Origin: CAZLKN01 sp964560135
GTDB taxonomy: Bacteria > Actinomycetota > JAICYB01
Length of the DNA stretch: 48,071 nucleotides
NCBI GenBank assembly: GCA_964560135.1
Contig: CAZLKN010000024.1
Span: forward strand, 1 to 48,071
Direction of reading: 5' to 3'
Shown here: piece by piece, positions 15,159 through 23,407 of the stretch
How positions within the stretch are numbered: the first letter of the stretch is position 1
How the letters are laid out: every line of letters begins with the position of its first letter
Translations under genes and position numbers: made by a program
Notes under the pieces: model-generated
The model's database searches: none
What the model was told of the DNA's origin: nothing
Seen by the model: the letters and a program-made list of their open reading frames with translations, nothing else

Positions 15159-15868
15159 CAGTCCGTCCGGGTGACGAGGGCGGAGAAGAATCCCGCTCCG
15201 AAACCGTTGTCGATGTTCACGCACACCACCTGCGGCGTGCAGGAGTTGAGCATGCCGAGCAGCGCCGCCAGGCCCCCCATGGAGGCGCCGTAGCCGATCG
15301 ATGTCGGGACGGCCACCACCGGCGCTCCGGTCAGACCCGCCACCACCGTGGGCAGCGCCCCCTCCATCCCCGCCACGACCACGAGGCACCCGCAGGTACC
15401 GATCCGGTCGGTGTGCTCCAGCAGCCGATGCAGACCGGCCACGCCCACGTCGTAGATCCGGTCGACAGTGGCGCCGCCGGCCTCGGCCGTGAGAGCCGCC
15501 TCCTCGGCGATCGGCAGATCGGAGGTGCCCGCGGCCAGCACCCCGACGCGCCCGGCGGCCACCATCGGCTCACGCATCACCCGGATGATCCGGGCCTCGT
15601 CGTGCCACGTGGCCTCGGGGGACACCGCCGCTACGGCCTCGAAAGTGGTGTGGTCGGTCTTGGTGACGAGCACCGGCCCCCGGTTGTGCTCGCGGAGGCG
15701 CGCGACGATCGCCGCCACCTGCTCCGGGGTCTTGCCGATCCCGAAGACCGCCTCCGGCAGACCCCACCGGGCCTCCCGGGCGTGGTCGACGCGGGCGAAG
15801 CCGAGGTCGGAGATCGCCGGTCTGTCGTCCACGGTGGTCCTCCGGTGGATGGGGGGCCGGGCAGGCAC
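15158..15868 (-). CDS. larB: LarB: pyridinium-3,5-biscarboxylate synthase (PurE-like)
   Basis: This 236-residue LarB carboxylates and hydrolyses nicotinic acid adenine dinucleotide in nickel-pincer cofactor synthesis. Conserved stretches are DLGFARVDHAREARWGLPEA and FGIGKTPEQ in the N-terminal region; in the PurE-like C-terminal half are AAGTSDLPIAEEA, DVGVAGLHR, VVVAGMEGALPTVVAGL and TSIGYGAS. GTG at 15868 is taken as the start; an in-frame GTG at 15832 is possible. A -10-like TACAAT (15885-15880) ends 11 nt before the start, so the leader would be very short. The promoter overlaps that of the divergent DUF4446 gene. Confidence 0.9.
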   Translation of the reverse strand: MPARPPIHRRTTVDDRPAISDLGFARVDHAREARWGLPEAVFGIGKTPEQVAAIVARLREHNRGPVLVTKTDHTTFEAVAAVSPEATWHDEARIIRVMREPMVAAGRVGVLAAGTSDLPIAEEAALTAEAGGATVDRIYDVGVAGLHRLLEHTDRIGTCGCLVVVAGMEGALPTVVAGLTGAPVVAVPTSIGYGASMGGLAALLGMLNSCTPQVVCVNIDNGFGAGFFSALVTRTD

Positions 15869-15879
15869 CCGGGCCCGTC

Positions 15880-15889
15880 ATTGTAGTAT
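15880..15889. promoter_or_regulatory. Overlapping divergent -10 elements of larB and the DUF4446 gene
   Basis: The 10-bp stretch ATTGTAGTAT has TAGTAT (15884-15889) on the plus strand and TACAAT (15885-15880) on the minus strand. The two hexamers share 2 bp. The start codons lie 10 and 11 nt away on either side, so one site could fire both ways and both mRNAs would be nearly leaderless. Confidence 0.5.
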
Positions 15890-15899
15890 CCGAGACGCT

Positions 15900-16379
15900 A
15901 TGGCGAACGGCAGCGGGCTCATCGCGATCGGTCTCGGCGTCCTGGCTCTCGGGGTCGCTGTGGCCGTGTTCCTGTCTTTCGCTTCCCTGCGCAAGCGCCT
16001 GATCATCCTCCAGGGCCGCTCCGGCCAGCAGGACATCCTCGAGGCGGTGGCCGTCCAGGTGGAGGAGGTGCGGGCGCTGCGGGGCGAGATCCGGCACCTG
16101 TCCGAACAGCTCGCCGCCCTGCGGGAGGCGCTGCTGGGCGCCGTGCAGCGGTTCTCCGTCTACCGTTACGACGCCTTCGAGGACATGGGTGGGAAGATGT
16201 CCTTCTCCGCGGCGTTCCTGAACGACCGCGGGGACGGCGTCGTGATCTCGTGCATCAACGGAAGGCAGGAGGCCCGCACCTATGCGAAGCCGATCCAGGC
16301 GGCACGGTCGGAGTACAACCTGTCGCCCGAGGAGCAGGAGGCCATCCGGCAGGCCCTGGCGGGCCAGGTGAGCCCATGA
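15900..16379 (+). CDS. DUF4446-family membrane-anchored protein
   Basis: This 159-residue protein has one N-terminal membrane span (about residues 7-27), then a coiled-coil-like segment (about 40-80: VQVEEVRALRGEIRHLSEQL). A conserved C-terminal domain follows (QRFSVYRYDAFEDMGGKMSF, SAAFLNDRGDGVVISCINGR, ARTYAKPI). These are the hallmarks of DUF4446, a family of unknown function frequent in Actinobacteria and Firmicutes. The ATG at 15900 has no Shine-Dalgarno but lies 10 nt after TAGTAT, which suggests a leaderless mRNA. The stop overlaps the pheA start (ATGA), so the two are co-translated. Confidence 0.88.
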   Translation: MANGSGLIAIGLGVLALGVAVAVFLSFASLRKRLIILQGRSGQQDILEAVAVQVEEVRALRGEIRHLSEQLAALREALLGAVQRFSVYRYDAFEDMGGKMSFSAAFLNDRGDGVVISCINGRQEARTYAKPIQAARSEYNLSPEEQEAIRQALAGQVSP

Positions 16380-17275
16380 CCGAACCGACCTTCGGATTCC
16401 TCGGCCCCCCGGGAACCTTCACGCAGGAGGCGCTGCTCCAGGTCGTCGACCCCGAGTCGGTGGAGCTCATCTACTACCCGACGATCGAGGACGTGATCCG
16501 GGCCGTCACCGACGGGGAGGTCGAGCGGGGTATGGTGCCGATCGAGAACTCCGTGGAGGGGACCGTCAACGCCACGGTGGACGCGCTCGGCTTCGAGACC
16601 GAGGGCATCTACATCCAGCGGGAGGTCATCCACCCGATACGGCTGCACCTGCTCGCCCGCCCGGGCTCGGGCCTTCAGGACATCAAGGAGGTCTATTCGA
16701 TGCCCCACGCCACCGCTCAGTGCCGGCGGTGGCTGCGCGAGCATCTGCCGGAGGCGAAGATCCACGCGGCGAACTCCACCGCCGAGGCCGCAGGCCGGGT
16801 CGCCTACGACAAGGGCGCCGCGGCGGCGATCGGCCCGAATCTGGCGGCGCAGCTGTTCGCCCTCGAGGTGGTCGTCCGCGACGTCACCGACCATCCGGAG
16901 GCAGAGACGCGCTTCGTGGTGCTCGGCAAGCAGCCGCAGGAGCCCACGAGCCGCGACAAGACCTCGCTGGTGATCTTCATCGCCGAGGACCGTCCGGGGG
17001 CCCTGATGGCGATCCTCGGGGAGTTCGCGGACCGCAACATCAACCTGACCAAGCTGGAGAGCCGTCCGACCAAGAGGGTCCTGGGCGAGTACTGCTTCTT
17101 CGTCGACCTCGAGGGTCACCGGGACGACCCCGTCGTGGCGGAGGCGCTGGAGGGGCTCGGCCCCCAGATCGCGAGCCTGCGGTTCCTCGGCTCCTACCCG
17201 CGGGCGATCGGCCGTCTGGACGCCGAACGGCTCGCCCGGCGGGCGCGGTCGGCCAAAGCCCGTCCGGGCGCCTGA
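16376..17275 (+). CDS. pheA: Prephenate dehydratase
   Basis: This 299-residue enzyme converts prephenate to phenylpyruvate in phenylalanine synthesis. The dehydratase domain (about residues 1-185) has FLGPPGTFTQEAL, GMVPIENSVEGTVNATVDAL and the conserved Thr-Arg-Phe (AETRFVVLG). The C-terminal ACT domain (about 200-280) carries the Phe-binding region GALMAILGEFADRNINLTKL followed by ESRPTK and GEYCFFVDLEGH, so feedback inhibition is expected. No chorismate mutase domain is fused. The ATG at 16376 overlaps the DUF4446 stop. serS follows after 2 bp. Confidence 0.95.
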   Translation: MTEPTFGFLGPPGTFTQEALLQVVDPESVELIYYPTIEDVIRAVTDGEVERGMVPIENSVEGTVNATVDALGFETEGIYIQREVIHPIRLHLLARPGSGLQDIKEVYSMPHATAQCRRWLREHLPEAKIHAANSTAEAAGRVAYDKGAAAAIGPNLAAQLFALEVVVRDVTDHPEAETRFVVLGKQPQEPTSRDKTSLVIFIAEDRPGALMAILGEFADRNINLTKLESRPTKRVLGEYCFFVDLEGHRDDPVVAEALEGLGPQIASLRFLGSYPRAIGRLDAERLARRARSAKARPGA

Positions 17276-17277
17276 CG

Positions 17278-18546
17278 ATGCTGGACCTCAAACTCCTGCG
17301 CGACAACCCCGACGGGATCCGGGCCGTGCTCGCGCGCCGGGGGGCCGAGCGGACCCTCGACGACGTCCTCGCCGCCGACGAGCGCCGCCGGGAGCTCGTG
17401 TTCAAGGTCGACTCGAAGCGGGAGGAGCAGAACCGGATCTCGAAGTCGATCGGGCGGGCCGAGCCCGAGGACCGCGAGGGGCTCCTGGAGCAGGCCCGCA
17501 AGCTCAAGGCCGAGGTCGATGCGCTCGAGCCGCAGCTCAAGGAGGCCGACGAGCACCTGGAGATGCTCGCCGCGGGCCTGCCGAACCTGCCCGATCCGTC
17601 GGTGCCCGACGGGCGCAGCGACGACGACAACGTGGAGTCGCACCGCTGGGGCGAGCCCCGCGAGATCTCCGACGCGCGAGACCACCTCGAGCTCGGGCGC
17701 CTGTGGGGTGTCATCGACACCGAGCGCGCGTCCTGGGCGTCGGGGACACGCTTCGGCTACCTGATGTCCGAGGCCGTCTTCCTCGAGTTCGCGCTGGTGC
17801 GATTGGCCCTCGACCGGCTCGTCGCCCACGGCTTCGTCCCCGTCGTGCCGCCGGTGCTCGTCCGCCGCGAGGTGATGTTCGGCGCCGGGGCGCTGCCCGG
17901 GGACGAGGCCCAGTACTACGTCGTGCAGGACGGGATGTACCTGACGGGCACCTCGGAGCAGGCGCTGGCCGCGCTGCACGCCGAGGAAGACCTCGACCCC
18001 GGCCAGCTTCCACGACGCTACACCGCGTTCTCGCCCTGCTTCCGGCGCGAGGCGGGGACCTGGGGGCGGGACACCCGCGGGATCTTCCGGGTCCACCAGT
18101 TCGACAAGGTCGAGATGTTCAGCTTCGCCCATCCCGACACGTCATCCGACGAGCACGACTTCCTCGTGGCCCGCCAGGAGGAGCTGCTCCAGGCGCTCGA
18201 CATCCCCTACCGCGCGATGAACGTGTGCGTGGCCGAGCTGGGAGCTCCCGCGGCCAAGAAGATCGACATCGAGGCATGGTTCCCCGGGCAGGAGCGCTAT
18301 CGTGAGGTGACGTCGTGCTCGAACTGCACCGACTACCAGGCCCGCCGGCTGAACATCCGGTTCCGCGGTGAGGGGGCCAAGCAGCCGGTGCACACCCTGA
18401 ACGGCACCGCCTTCGCCATCGGTCGCACCATCGCGGCGATCCTCGAGAACCACCAGGACCCAACCTCCGGTGAGGTGGCGATCCCCGAGGTCCTGCACCC
18501 CTACCTCCCGCCGGGATGCACCCGTATCCCGTGGCAGCGAGGCTGA
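17278..18546 (+). CDS. serS: Seryl-tRNA synthetase
   Basis: This 422-residue class II synthetase charges the serine tRNAs. An N-terminal coiled-coil arm (about residues 25-105) grips the long variable arm of tRNA-Ser. The catalytic domain carries motif 2 (CFRREAGTWGRDTRGIFRVH) and motif 3 (LNGTAFAIGRTIAAILEN). TSEQALAALH and the conserved YREVTSCSNCTDYQ are also present. The ATG at 17278 opens the standard MLDLKLLRDNPD start, 2 bp after pheA. Four serine tRNA genes follow within the next 17 kb. Length is normal. Confidence 0.97.
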   Translation: MLDLKLLRDNPDGIRAVLARRGAERTLDDVLAADERRRELVFKVDSKREEQNRISKSIGRAEPEDREGLLEQARKLKAEVDALEPQLKEADEHLEMLAAGLPNLPDPSVPDGRSDDDNVESHRWGEPREISDARDHLELGRLWGVIDTERASWASGTRFGYLMSEAVFLEFALVRLALDRLVAHGFVPVVPPVLVRREVMFGAGALPGDEAQYYVVQDGMYLTGTSEQALAALHAEEDLDPGQLPRRYTAFSPCFRREAGTWGRDTRGIFRVHQFDKVEMFSFAHPDTSSDEHDFLVARQEELLQALDIPYRAMNVCVAELGAPAAKKIDIEAWFPGQERYREVTSCSNCTDYQARRLNIRFRGEGAKQPVHTLNGTAFAIGRTIAAILENHQDPTSGEVAIPEVLHPYLPPGCTRIPWQRG

Positions 18547-18609
18547 CTCGGCGTCAAAGAGGTGGGGGCCCGGCCCCCGGGTGGGAGCCGGACCCCGCGA
18601 GGGGAAGGG

Positions 18610-19794
18610 TCAGCAGGACCCGAGGGCCCTGCCGAGATCGATCCGTCCGTGGCCGAACCGGTCGTCGCGGCCCGCCTCGCCGAGGTCGTCGGCGCAGTCG
18701 CTCATCCGCGAGCGGACCTGACTGTTCGACCATTCGGGGTTCTGCCCGATGAGCAGCGCCGCAAGGCCGGCCACGTGAGGGCTGGCCATCGAGGTGCCGG
18801 ACAGGCTCTGGTAGCGGTTGCCCGGCCAGGCCGACAGCACGCCCACACCGGGGGCTGCGACCTCGACGTCGTCGTTGCGGTTCGAGAACGACGCGTGCTC
18901 GTCGCCGCCGTCGGTTGCGGCCACCGAGACGACCTCGTCGTAGGCGGCCGGGTAGCTGTAGGACGTGTTGCCGTCGTTGCCGGCGGCGGCGACGAGCACG
19001 ACGCCGGTGGCCCAGGCGCTCCTGACTGCGTTGCGGAGTGTGGAGGAGTCGCCCGGGCCCCCCAGCGACATGTTGATGACGGCTGCGCCGCGCTCGGTGG
19101 CCCAGTTGATCGCTCCGGCCACCGCGGACGTGGAGCAGCTTCCGATCACGTTGCAGACCTTGAGGGCCATGATGCGGGTGTCGTAGGCCACGCCTGCGAT
19201 CCCGCTGCCGTTGTCCGTTGACGCTGCGGCGCTCCCGGCCACGTGGGTACCGTGGCCGTGGTCGTCGCTCCAGCCGCCCACCACGCAGAGCAGGCCGATG
19301 AAGCAGTTCGAGTTCTGGGTGTCGATGCGACCGCCGAACTCTTCGTGGTTGCGGTCGATGCCGGTGTCGATGATCGCGATCGTGGGGCCGCCGGTCGAGG
19401 TGTAGGAGCCGGGGTGGTGGGCCCATCCGTCCAGGGCGCTGATGCGTTCCAGGGCGTACTGGTCGCCGTACCGCAAGTCGTTCGGAGCGTCGAGCAGCAG
19501 AGAGAGCTCGAAGTCGGGCTCGGCGTAGCCGACCACCGGGAGCGCGCCGACCCTGGCCGCAGCGGCTTCGGCGCTCACGCCCGGGATCCGGACGATACGG
19601 ACGTCGGTGCCGTACACACGGCCGAGCGTGCGACCGCCGAGCGCGGCGACCGCGGTATCGGCGGCGACGCCGGGGAGCAGGGGATCGAACTGGACGAGGA
19701 TCTGCTGGGGGCCGGGCCGCTCGATCGCGCCGGCCGGGGGCGAAACGACCCCGGCGAGTGCCGCGGTGAGGAGAACCGACACGAACCGGATCAT
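18610..19794 (-). CDS. Secreted subtilisin-like serine protease (S8)
   Basis: This 394-residue protein has a signal peptide (about residues 1-23), an inhibitor-I9-like propeptide (about 30-100, ending VVGYAEPDFEL) and a peptidase S8 domain. The triad is complete: D143 in IIDTGID, H181 in HGHGTHVAG and S335 in GTSMASPHVAG, with the oxyanion N273 in AAGNDG. There is no C-terminal extension or cell-wall anchor, so the mature enzyme is probably released. The ATG at 19794 has a very strong GGAGGT Shine-Dalgarno; upstream extensions run toward tRNA-Ser and are not used. It probably degrades extracellular protein. Convergent with serS. Confidence 0.95.
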   Translation of the reverse strand: MIRFVSVLLTAALAGVVSPPAGAIERPGPQQILVQFDPLLPGVAADTAVAALGGRTLGRVYGTDVRIVRIPGVSAEAAAARVGALPVVGYAEPDFELSLLLDAPNDLRYGDQYALERISALDGWAHHPGSYTSTGGPTIAIIDTGIDRNHEEFGGRIDTQNSNCFIGLLCVVGGWSDDHGHGTHVAGSAAASTDNGSGIAGVAYDTRIMALKVCNVIGSCSTSAVAGAINWATERGAAVINMSLGGPGDSSTLRNAVRSAWATGVVLVAAAGNDGNTSYSYPAAYDEVVSVAATDGGDEHASFSNRNDDVEVAAPGVGVLSAWPGNRYQSLSGTSMASPHVAGLAALLIGQNPEWSNSQVRSRMSDCADDLGEAGRDDRFGHGRIDLGRALGSC

Positions 19795-19885
19795 CTGCGA
19801 CCTCCTTCTGTGACGTGCCCCGGCTCGGGGCTTCTCCCCCCTGTGCTTCATATACGTGCGAGACCGCGAAACCTTACGCGGGGCG

Positions 19886-19891
19886 TAGGCT
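19886..19891 (+). promoter_or_regulatory. -10 element of tRNA-Ser(UGA)
   Basis: TAGGCT ends 6 nt before the mature tRNA 5' end, so transcription would start at or within a base or two of the first tRNA nucleotide. Confidence 0.4.
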
Positions 19892-19897
19892 GGGGGC

Positions 19898-19984
19898 GGA
19901 GGAGTGTCCGAGCGGCCGAAGGACCCCGCCTTGAAAGCGGGTGCACCCGGAAGGGTGCCGTGGGTTCGAATCCCACCTCCTCCG
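19898..19984 (+). tRNA. tRNA-Ser (anticodon UGA)
   Basis: An 87-nt class II tRNA. The acceptor GGAGGAG pairs with CTCCTCC plus discriminator G. The anticodon stem CCCGC/GCGGG has loop CTTGAAA, giving TGA. It has a long variable arm (TGCACCCGGAAGGGTGCC) and T-arm GTGGGTTCGAATCCCAC. CCA is not encoded. Confidence 0.97.
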
Positions 19985-20014
19985 CTCGCGGCGGGGTGCG
20001 CCTGTCCGGCGGGG

Positions 20015-20020
20015 TACAAT
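20015..20020 (+). promoter_or_regulatory. -10 element of tRNA-Ser(GCU)
   Basis: TACAAT, close to the ideal TATAAT, ends 10 nt before the mature tRNA 5' end. Confidence 0.5.
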
Positions 20021-20030
20021 CATCGGACAC

Positions 20031-20121
20031 GGAGGAGTCGCATAGTCCGGCCTAGTGCGCCCGCCTGCTAAGCGGGTTGGGGGTGAAAGCTCCCTCGCGG
20101 GTTCGAATCCCGCCTCCTCCG
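20031..20121 (+). tRNA. tRNA-Ser (anticodon GCU)
   Basis: A 91-nt class II tRNA with the same acceptor stem as the other serine tRNAs (GGAGGAG/CTCCTCC, discriminator G). The anticodon stem CCCGC/GCGGG encloses CTGCTAA, giving GCT (codons AGU/AGC). It lies 46 bp after tRNA-Ser(UGA) and has its own -10 element. Confidence 0.97.
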
Positions 20122-20185
20122 CTCCCCGGTTGCCGTGACCACGGCGGCCGGTGCACGTCCGGGCCCTGCGGGTATAGCTGTCACG

Positions 20186-21694
20186 ATGTCCCTTCACCGG
20201 TTCCGGACCCGCGCCCTGAAGCGACGACTGACCGTCCCCGAGCGGCTGCTCCGCCTGGACCAGAGGCTGGCCAGCCGTGCCGTGCGGCTGGACAACGACG
20301 TCCTCGACGCAACGCTGCCGCTCCTCGGCCGCGCGGCCGACCACTCCAAGCTGTGGGTGGGCATCGCGCTGGCGGCCGCCGCCGGAGGTGGACGGTTCGG
20401 CCGCCGGGGCGCTCTCCGGGGGCTGCTCGCCGTCGTATGGACGTCGAGTTTGGTGAACGGCGTGCTGAAGCGGATGATCCGCCGGGTCCGCCCGGAGCCG
20501 GCTGCGGTGCGCCTCCTGGCGCGTATCCCCACCTCCACCTCGTTCCCGTCCGGCCACGCGGCGTCCGCGTTCGCCTTCGCGACGGGGATGTCGCTGGAGA
20601 AGCCCACCATCGGCCTCCCGCTGTACGGTCTGGCCGGCGCCGTCGCGTACTCGCGGGTGCACACCGGCGTGCACTACCCGGGCGACGTGGTGGTGGGGGC
20701 CGCCCTCGGATCCGGATTCGCGCTCGCCACGCTGCGCTGGTGGCCGGCGGCCCCCGAGCATCCCGCCCCGGCACGGATGACCTCGCAGCCCCTCCAGCCC
20801 CCACTCCCCGACGGGGACGGCCTCCTGATCGCGGTGAACCCGTCCGCCGGTCCGGCGATCCTCCAGGACCGGGCCGAGCAGCTGCGGGAGCTCCTGCCCG
20901 CGGCTGATGTCGTGGTCGTGGACGACGGGGACCGGCTCGAGGAGGTACTGGAGCGAGAGGGTTCCCGATACCGCGCGCTCGGAGTCGCCGGAGGTGACGG
21001 ATCGGTGAACGCCGCGGTAGAAATCGCACGGGTCCAGGGCAAGCCGCTGGCGGTGTTCCCGACGGGCACCATGAACCATTTCGCCAAGGATCTGGGGATC
21101 TATGGGCTCGAGGATGCCGCAACGGCGGTGCGGGCCTCACGGACCGCTGCCGTGGACGTGGCCACGATCGGCGGCCGGCCGTTCGTGAACTCCGCGAGCT
21201 TCGGGGCGTACGTGGACCTGGTCCGCATCCGGGAGCGGCTCGAGGGCAGGATCGGCAAGTGGCCGGCGCTGCTCGTCGCGCTGGCCCGCGTGCTGCGCCG
21301 CGCCCGACCCCTGTGGGTGGAGATCGACGGGGAGCAGCGACTCGTCTGGCTGGTTTTCGTCGGGAACTGCCGGTACCGGCAGGAGAGGCTCGCAGCGGGC
21401 GGGCGCGACCGGATGGACGACGCGCAACTCGACGTCCGGATCATCGACGCCTCTGAGCCGCGGTCGCGCCGGCTGTTCCGGGCGGTGCTCACCGGCACGT
21501 TGGCCGGCTCATCGACCTACGAGAGCCGGCCGATCAGGGAGCTCAGGGTACGCTCGCTCGACGGTCCCCTGCGGCTGTCCTGCGACGGCGAGGTGTTCGA
21601 GGGCCCCGAGGAGTTCGTCATCCGCAAGAACCGGGTCCCGGTGGCGGTGTTCGTGCCCCGGGCGGATACGACGGGAGGGCCACGCGGACGGTGA
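20186..21694 (+). CDS. Bifunctional PAP2 phosphatase / diacylglycerol (lipid) kinase
   Basis: This 502-residue protein fuses two lipid enzymes. The N-terminal half (about residues 1-195) is a PAP2 phosphatase with all three motifs: KRMIRRVRP, FPSGH and SRVHTGVHYPGD. The C-terminal half (about 215-490) is a DAGK-catalytic lipid kinase with AVNPSAGP, the nucleotide loop GVAGGDGSVNAAVE and PTGTMNHFAKDL. One domain could make phosphatidic acid and the other could dephosphorylate it or a related prenyl or lipid phosphate, giving a switch in phospholipid or glycolipid synthesis. Such fusions are known in actinomycetes. The ATG at 20186 is chosen because the longer frame runs back toward tRNA-Ser. 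It may share transcription with tRNA-Ser(GCU). Confidence 0.92.
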   Translation: MSLHRFRTRALKRRLTVPERLLRLDQRLASRAVRLDNDVLDATLPLLGRAADHSKLWVGIALAAAAGGGRFGRRGALRGLLAVVWTSSLVNGVLKRMIRRVRPEPAAVRLLARIPTSTSFPSGHAASAFAFATGMSLEKPTIGLPLYGLAGAVAYSRVHTGVHYPGDVVVGAALGSGFALATLRWWPAAPEHPAPARMTSQPLQPPLPDGDGLLIAVNPSAGPAILQDRAEQLRELLPAADVVVVDDGDRLEEVLEREGSRYRALGVAGGDGSVNAAVEIARVQGKPLAVFPTGTMNHFAKDLGIYGLEDAATAVRASRTAAVDVATIGGRPFVNSASFGAYVDLVRIRERLEGRIGKWPALLVALARVLRRARPLWVEIDGEQRLVWLVFVGNCRYRQERLAAGGRDRMDDAQLDVRIIDASEPRSRRLFRAVLTGTLAGSSTYESRPIRELRVRSLDGPLRLSCDGEVFEGPEEFVIRKNRVPVAVFVPRADTTGGPRGR

Positions 21695-21704
21695 GCATGA
21701 TGGG

Positions 21705-21710
21705 CATAAT
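21705..21710 (+). promoter_or_regulatory. -10 element of tRNA-Arg(ACG)
   Basis: CATAAT ends 8 nt before the mature tRNA 5' end, just after the stop codon of the lipid kinase gene. Confidence 0.4.
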
Positions 21711-21718
21711 GAAACCCT

Positions 21719-21792
<74 letters not shown>

Positions 21793-21803
21793 CGAGATCG
21801 GGT

Positions 21804-22505
21804 TCACGGGTGTGTATCGAGCTGAGAACTCCTGGTGCTGGAAGACCTCGCTCGGTTGCGGGAAGTAGCTACTCGCCACAGCACAAGCAGAACCAGAGAA
21901 ACGATGGCGAGTCCGGGTATGAGGATCGTCCTGTCCGAGGAGTCGGCGCGATCGATGGGCACGCCGAGCGAACGGAGCGTATCTCTGAGCTCGGGAGGTG
22001 CCCGATACCATCCAACATTGCCGTCCACCAGGCCCTGACCAGCGGGCGTGTGGGCAACCGGGCCGCCGGCGGCGTCGGGGTACAACTCCTGCCGGGTCGA
22101 GCGGTCCTCTCGGCTCGCGGTCTGAGGTCCCGCCGCGATCCAGGTCACCGTCCATTGGGGTCCCAGGTCGTCGGTCGGGGCGGCGCGAGATAGCCGGTCG
22201 ATGTCCCCCCCGCGTGAGTTGAATCTTGCACCCAGCTGGGCGGCGAGCTCGAACTGGTTCACGCGCAGGTCCGGAGGAGGATCAACGAAGTCGATCTCGA
22301 GAGGACCATCGAGATTCGGGCCCTCGATCACGAGCGCCTCCGATCCAGCAGCCATCACCGGGCCCGCAGAACCCAGGACGACGATGGAGGCCGCAACGAC
22401 CACGGCAGCGACGGCCCTCGCCACGGCCCAACCTACGCTGACCTCGACGATCGGTGAAGAGCAACCGAAAGAGCGACGAAGGTCGACCTGAGTACCCACG
22501 GTCAT
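21804..22505 (-). CDS. Uncharacterised protein with two membrane spans and a large extracytoplasmic part
   Basis: I do not recognise this 233-residue protein. A hydrophobic segment at about residues 30-48 (AVAAVVVAASIVVLGSAG) looks like a signal or anchor. A charged middle (about 55-190) carries WTVTWIAAGPQ and DGNVGWYRAPPELRDTLRSL. A second span at about 193-212 is followed by a basic Ser/Arg tail, as in a C-terminal stop-transfer anchor. Codon use is less GC-biased than in the flanking housekeeping genes. The ATG at 22505 is chosen because further upstream the frame loses protein-like character; there is no strong Shine-Dalgarno. Convergent with tRNA-Arg, divergent from the CAP-domain gene. 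Confidence 0.6.
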   Translation of the reverse strand: MTVGTQVDLRRSFGCSSPIVEVSVGWAVARAVAAVVVAASIVVLGSAGPVMAAGSEALVIEGPNLDGPLEIDFVDPPPDLRVNQFELAAQLGARFNSRGGDIDRLSRAAPTDDLGPQWTVTWIAAGPQTASREDRSTRQELYPDAAGGPVAHTPAGQGLVDGNVGWYRAPPELRDTLRSLGVPIDRADSSDRTILIPGLAIVSLVLLVLWRVATSRNRARSSSTRSSQLDTHP

Positions 22506-22593
22506 ACGAACATGATGACGCACGACGGTGCCCGTCGCCCGGTTTTCCACCGACCGGGAGGAGTGGGGGGGTCCGTGTCGAACACTCCTATCC

Positions 22594-23403
22594 ATGCGGG
22601 CGGTGCGCTTCCACGCTGGGGTCTTCCTCGTCGTCGCTTTGGTGACGACGGCCGTCGCGACCGCGTCGGCCTCGCAGGGCGAGGACCTTCCCGCGCTCGA
22701 GGAGCGGATGCTCACCCTCCTCAACGAGTCCCGCAGCGGCGAGGACAATCGGCTCGGCAGCTCGGCTCCCCTGGTCGCGCACGAGGGACTACGCGAGCGG
22801 GCCCGGGAGCACGCGGTGTACATGTCCCAGAAGGGCAGGCTCAGTCACGACCAGCTCCGGCGGCGGGTGTATACGGCACAGCCGGACCCGCCTGAAGACA
22901 ACGCGGCCCCCGACGACGGCTTCAACGGTGCCTACTGCGAGAACGCGGGATGGTTCCGCGGCAGCGGCCCGCAGCCCGAGGACCGGATCGTCCGCACCCT
23001 GCTCGATCAGTTCCGCGACTCCGAGCCCCACCGGAGGTGCATGTTCGACGAGTACGGGGGACGGTTCTCGGTCGCCGGTGTGGGATTCCACGAGGTCGAG
23101 CACGGCGACGGCGGGTTCACGGTCTGGATGAGCATGATCATCGTCCGCGACCATTCGATGCCTGGAACGGCACCCGCGCCGGAAGCGGTTCCCGAGCCCT
23201 CTCCCGAGCCCGAGATCCCGGATGAGCCCGCGCCCGAACCGACCCCGATACCCGCGCCGACCCCGGCCGTGGAGGAGCCCGCCGTCGAGGAACCCGAGCC
23301 GTACATCGAAGAGCCCGAGCCGCTGTGCAGCCCCGACCGCGGGCGTGCGGCATGCCTGGCCCTGATCGTGGGGCCGTCCGTGCTGGAGCTCGGGTTGGCC
23401 TAG
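22594..23403 (+). CDS. Secreted CAP/SCP-superfamily protein (YkwD-like) with Pro/Glu-rich tail
   Basis: This 269-residue protein has a signal peptide (about residues 1-27, MRAVRFHAGVFLVVALVTTA) followed by a CAP domain (about 30-188). The CAP features are LEERMLTLLNESR, the helix REHAVYMSQKGRLSHDQL and a late FTVWMSMIIVRD strand. The His of LSHD and the Glu of YCENAGWF are candidate CAP-tetrad residues. A tail of about 55 residues is almost only Pro, Glu and Ala (EPSPEPEIPDEPAPEPTP), which suggests a wall-spanning linker. A short hydrophobic end with Cys follows. Bacterial CAP proteins of this type are secreted; their activity is mostly unknown. The ATG at 22594 begins the signal peptide. Confidence 0.82.
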   Translation: MRAVRFHAGVFLVVALVTTAVATASASQGEDLPALEERMLTLLNESRSGEDNRLGSSAPLVAHEGLRERAREHAVYMSQKGRLSHDQLRRRVYTAQPDPPEDNAAPDDGFNGAYCENAGWFRGSGPQPEDRIVRTLLDQFRDSEPHRRCMFDEYGGRFSVAGVGFHEVEHGDGGFTVWMSMIIVRDHSMPGTAPAPEAVPEPSPEPEIPDEPAPEPTPIPAPTPAVEEPAVEEPEPYIEEPEPLCSPDRGRAACLALIVGPSVLELGLA

Positions 23404-23407
23404 GTGG

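Noticed and set aside
18547..18609. GC palindromes between serS and the subtilase gene
   Set aside because: Runs of G and C give several short alternative stems and no T-tract; not strong enough to call a terminator.
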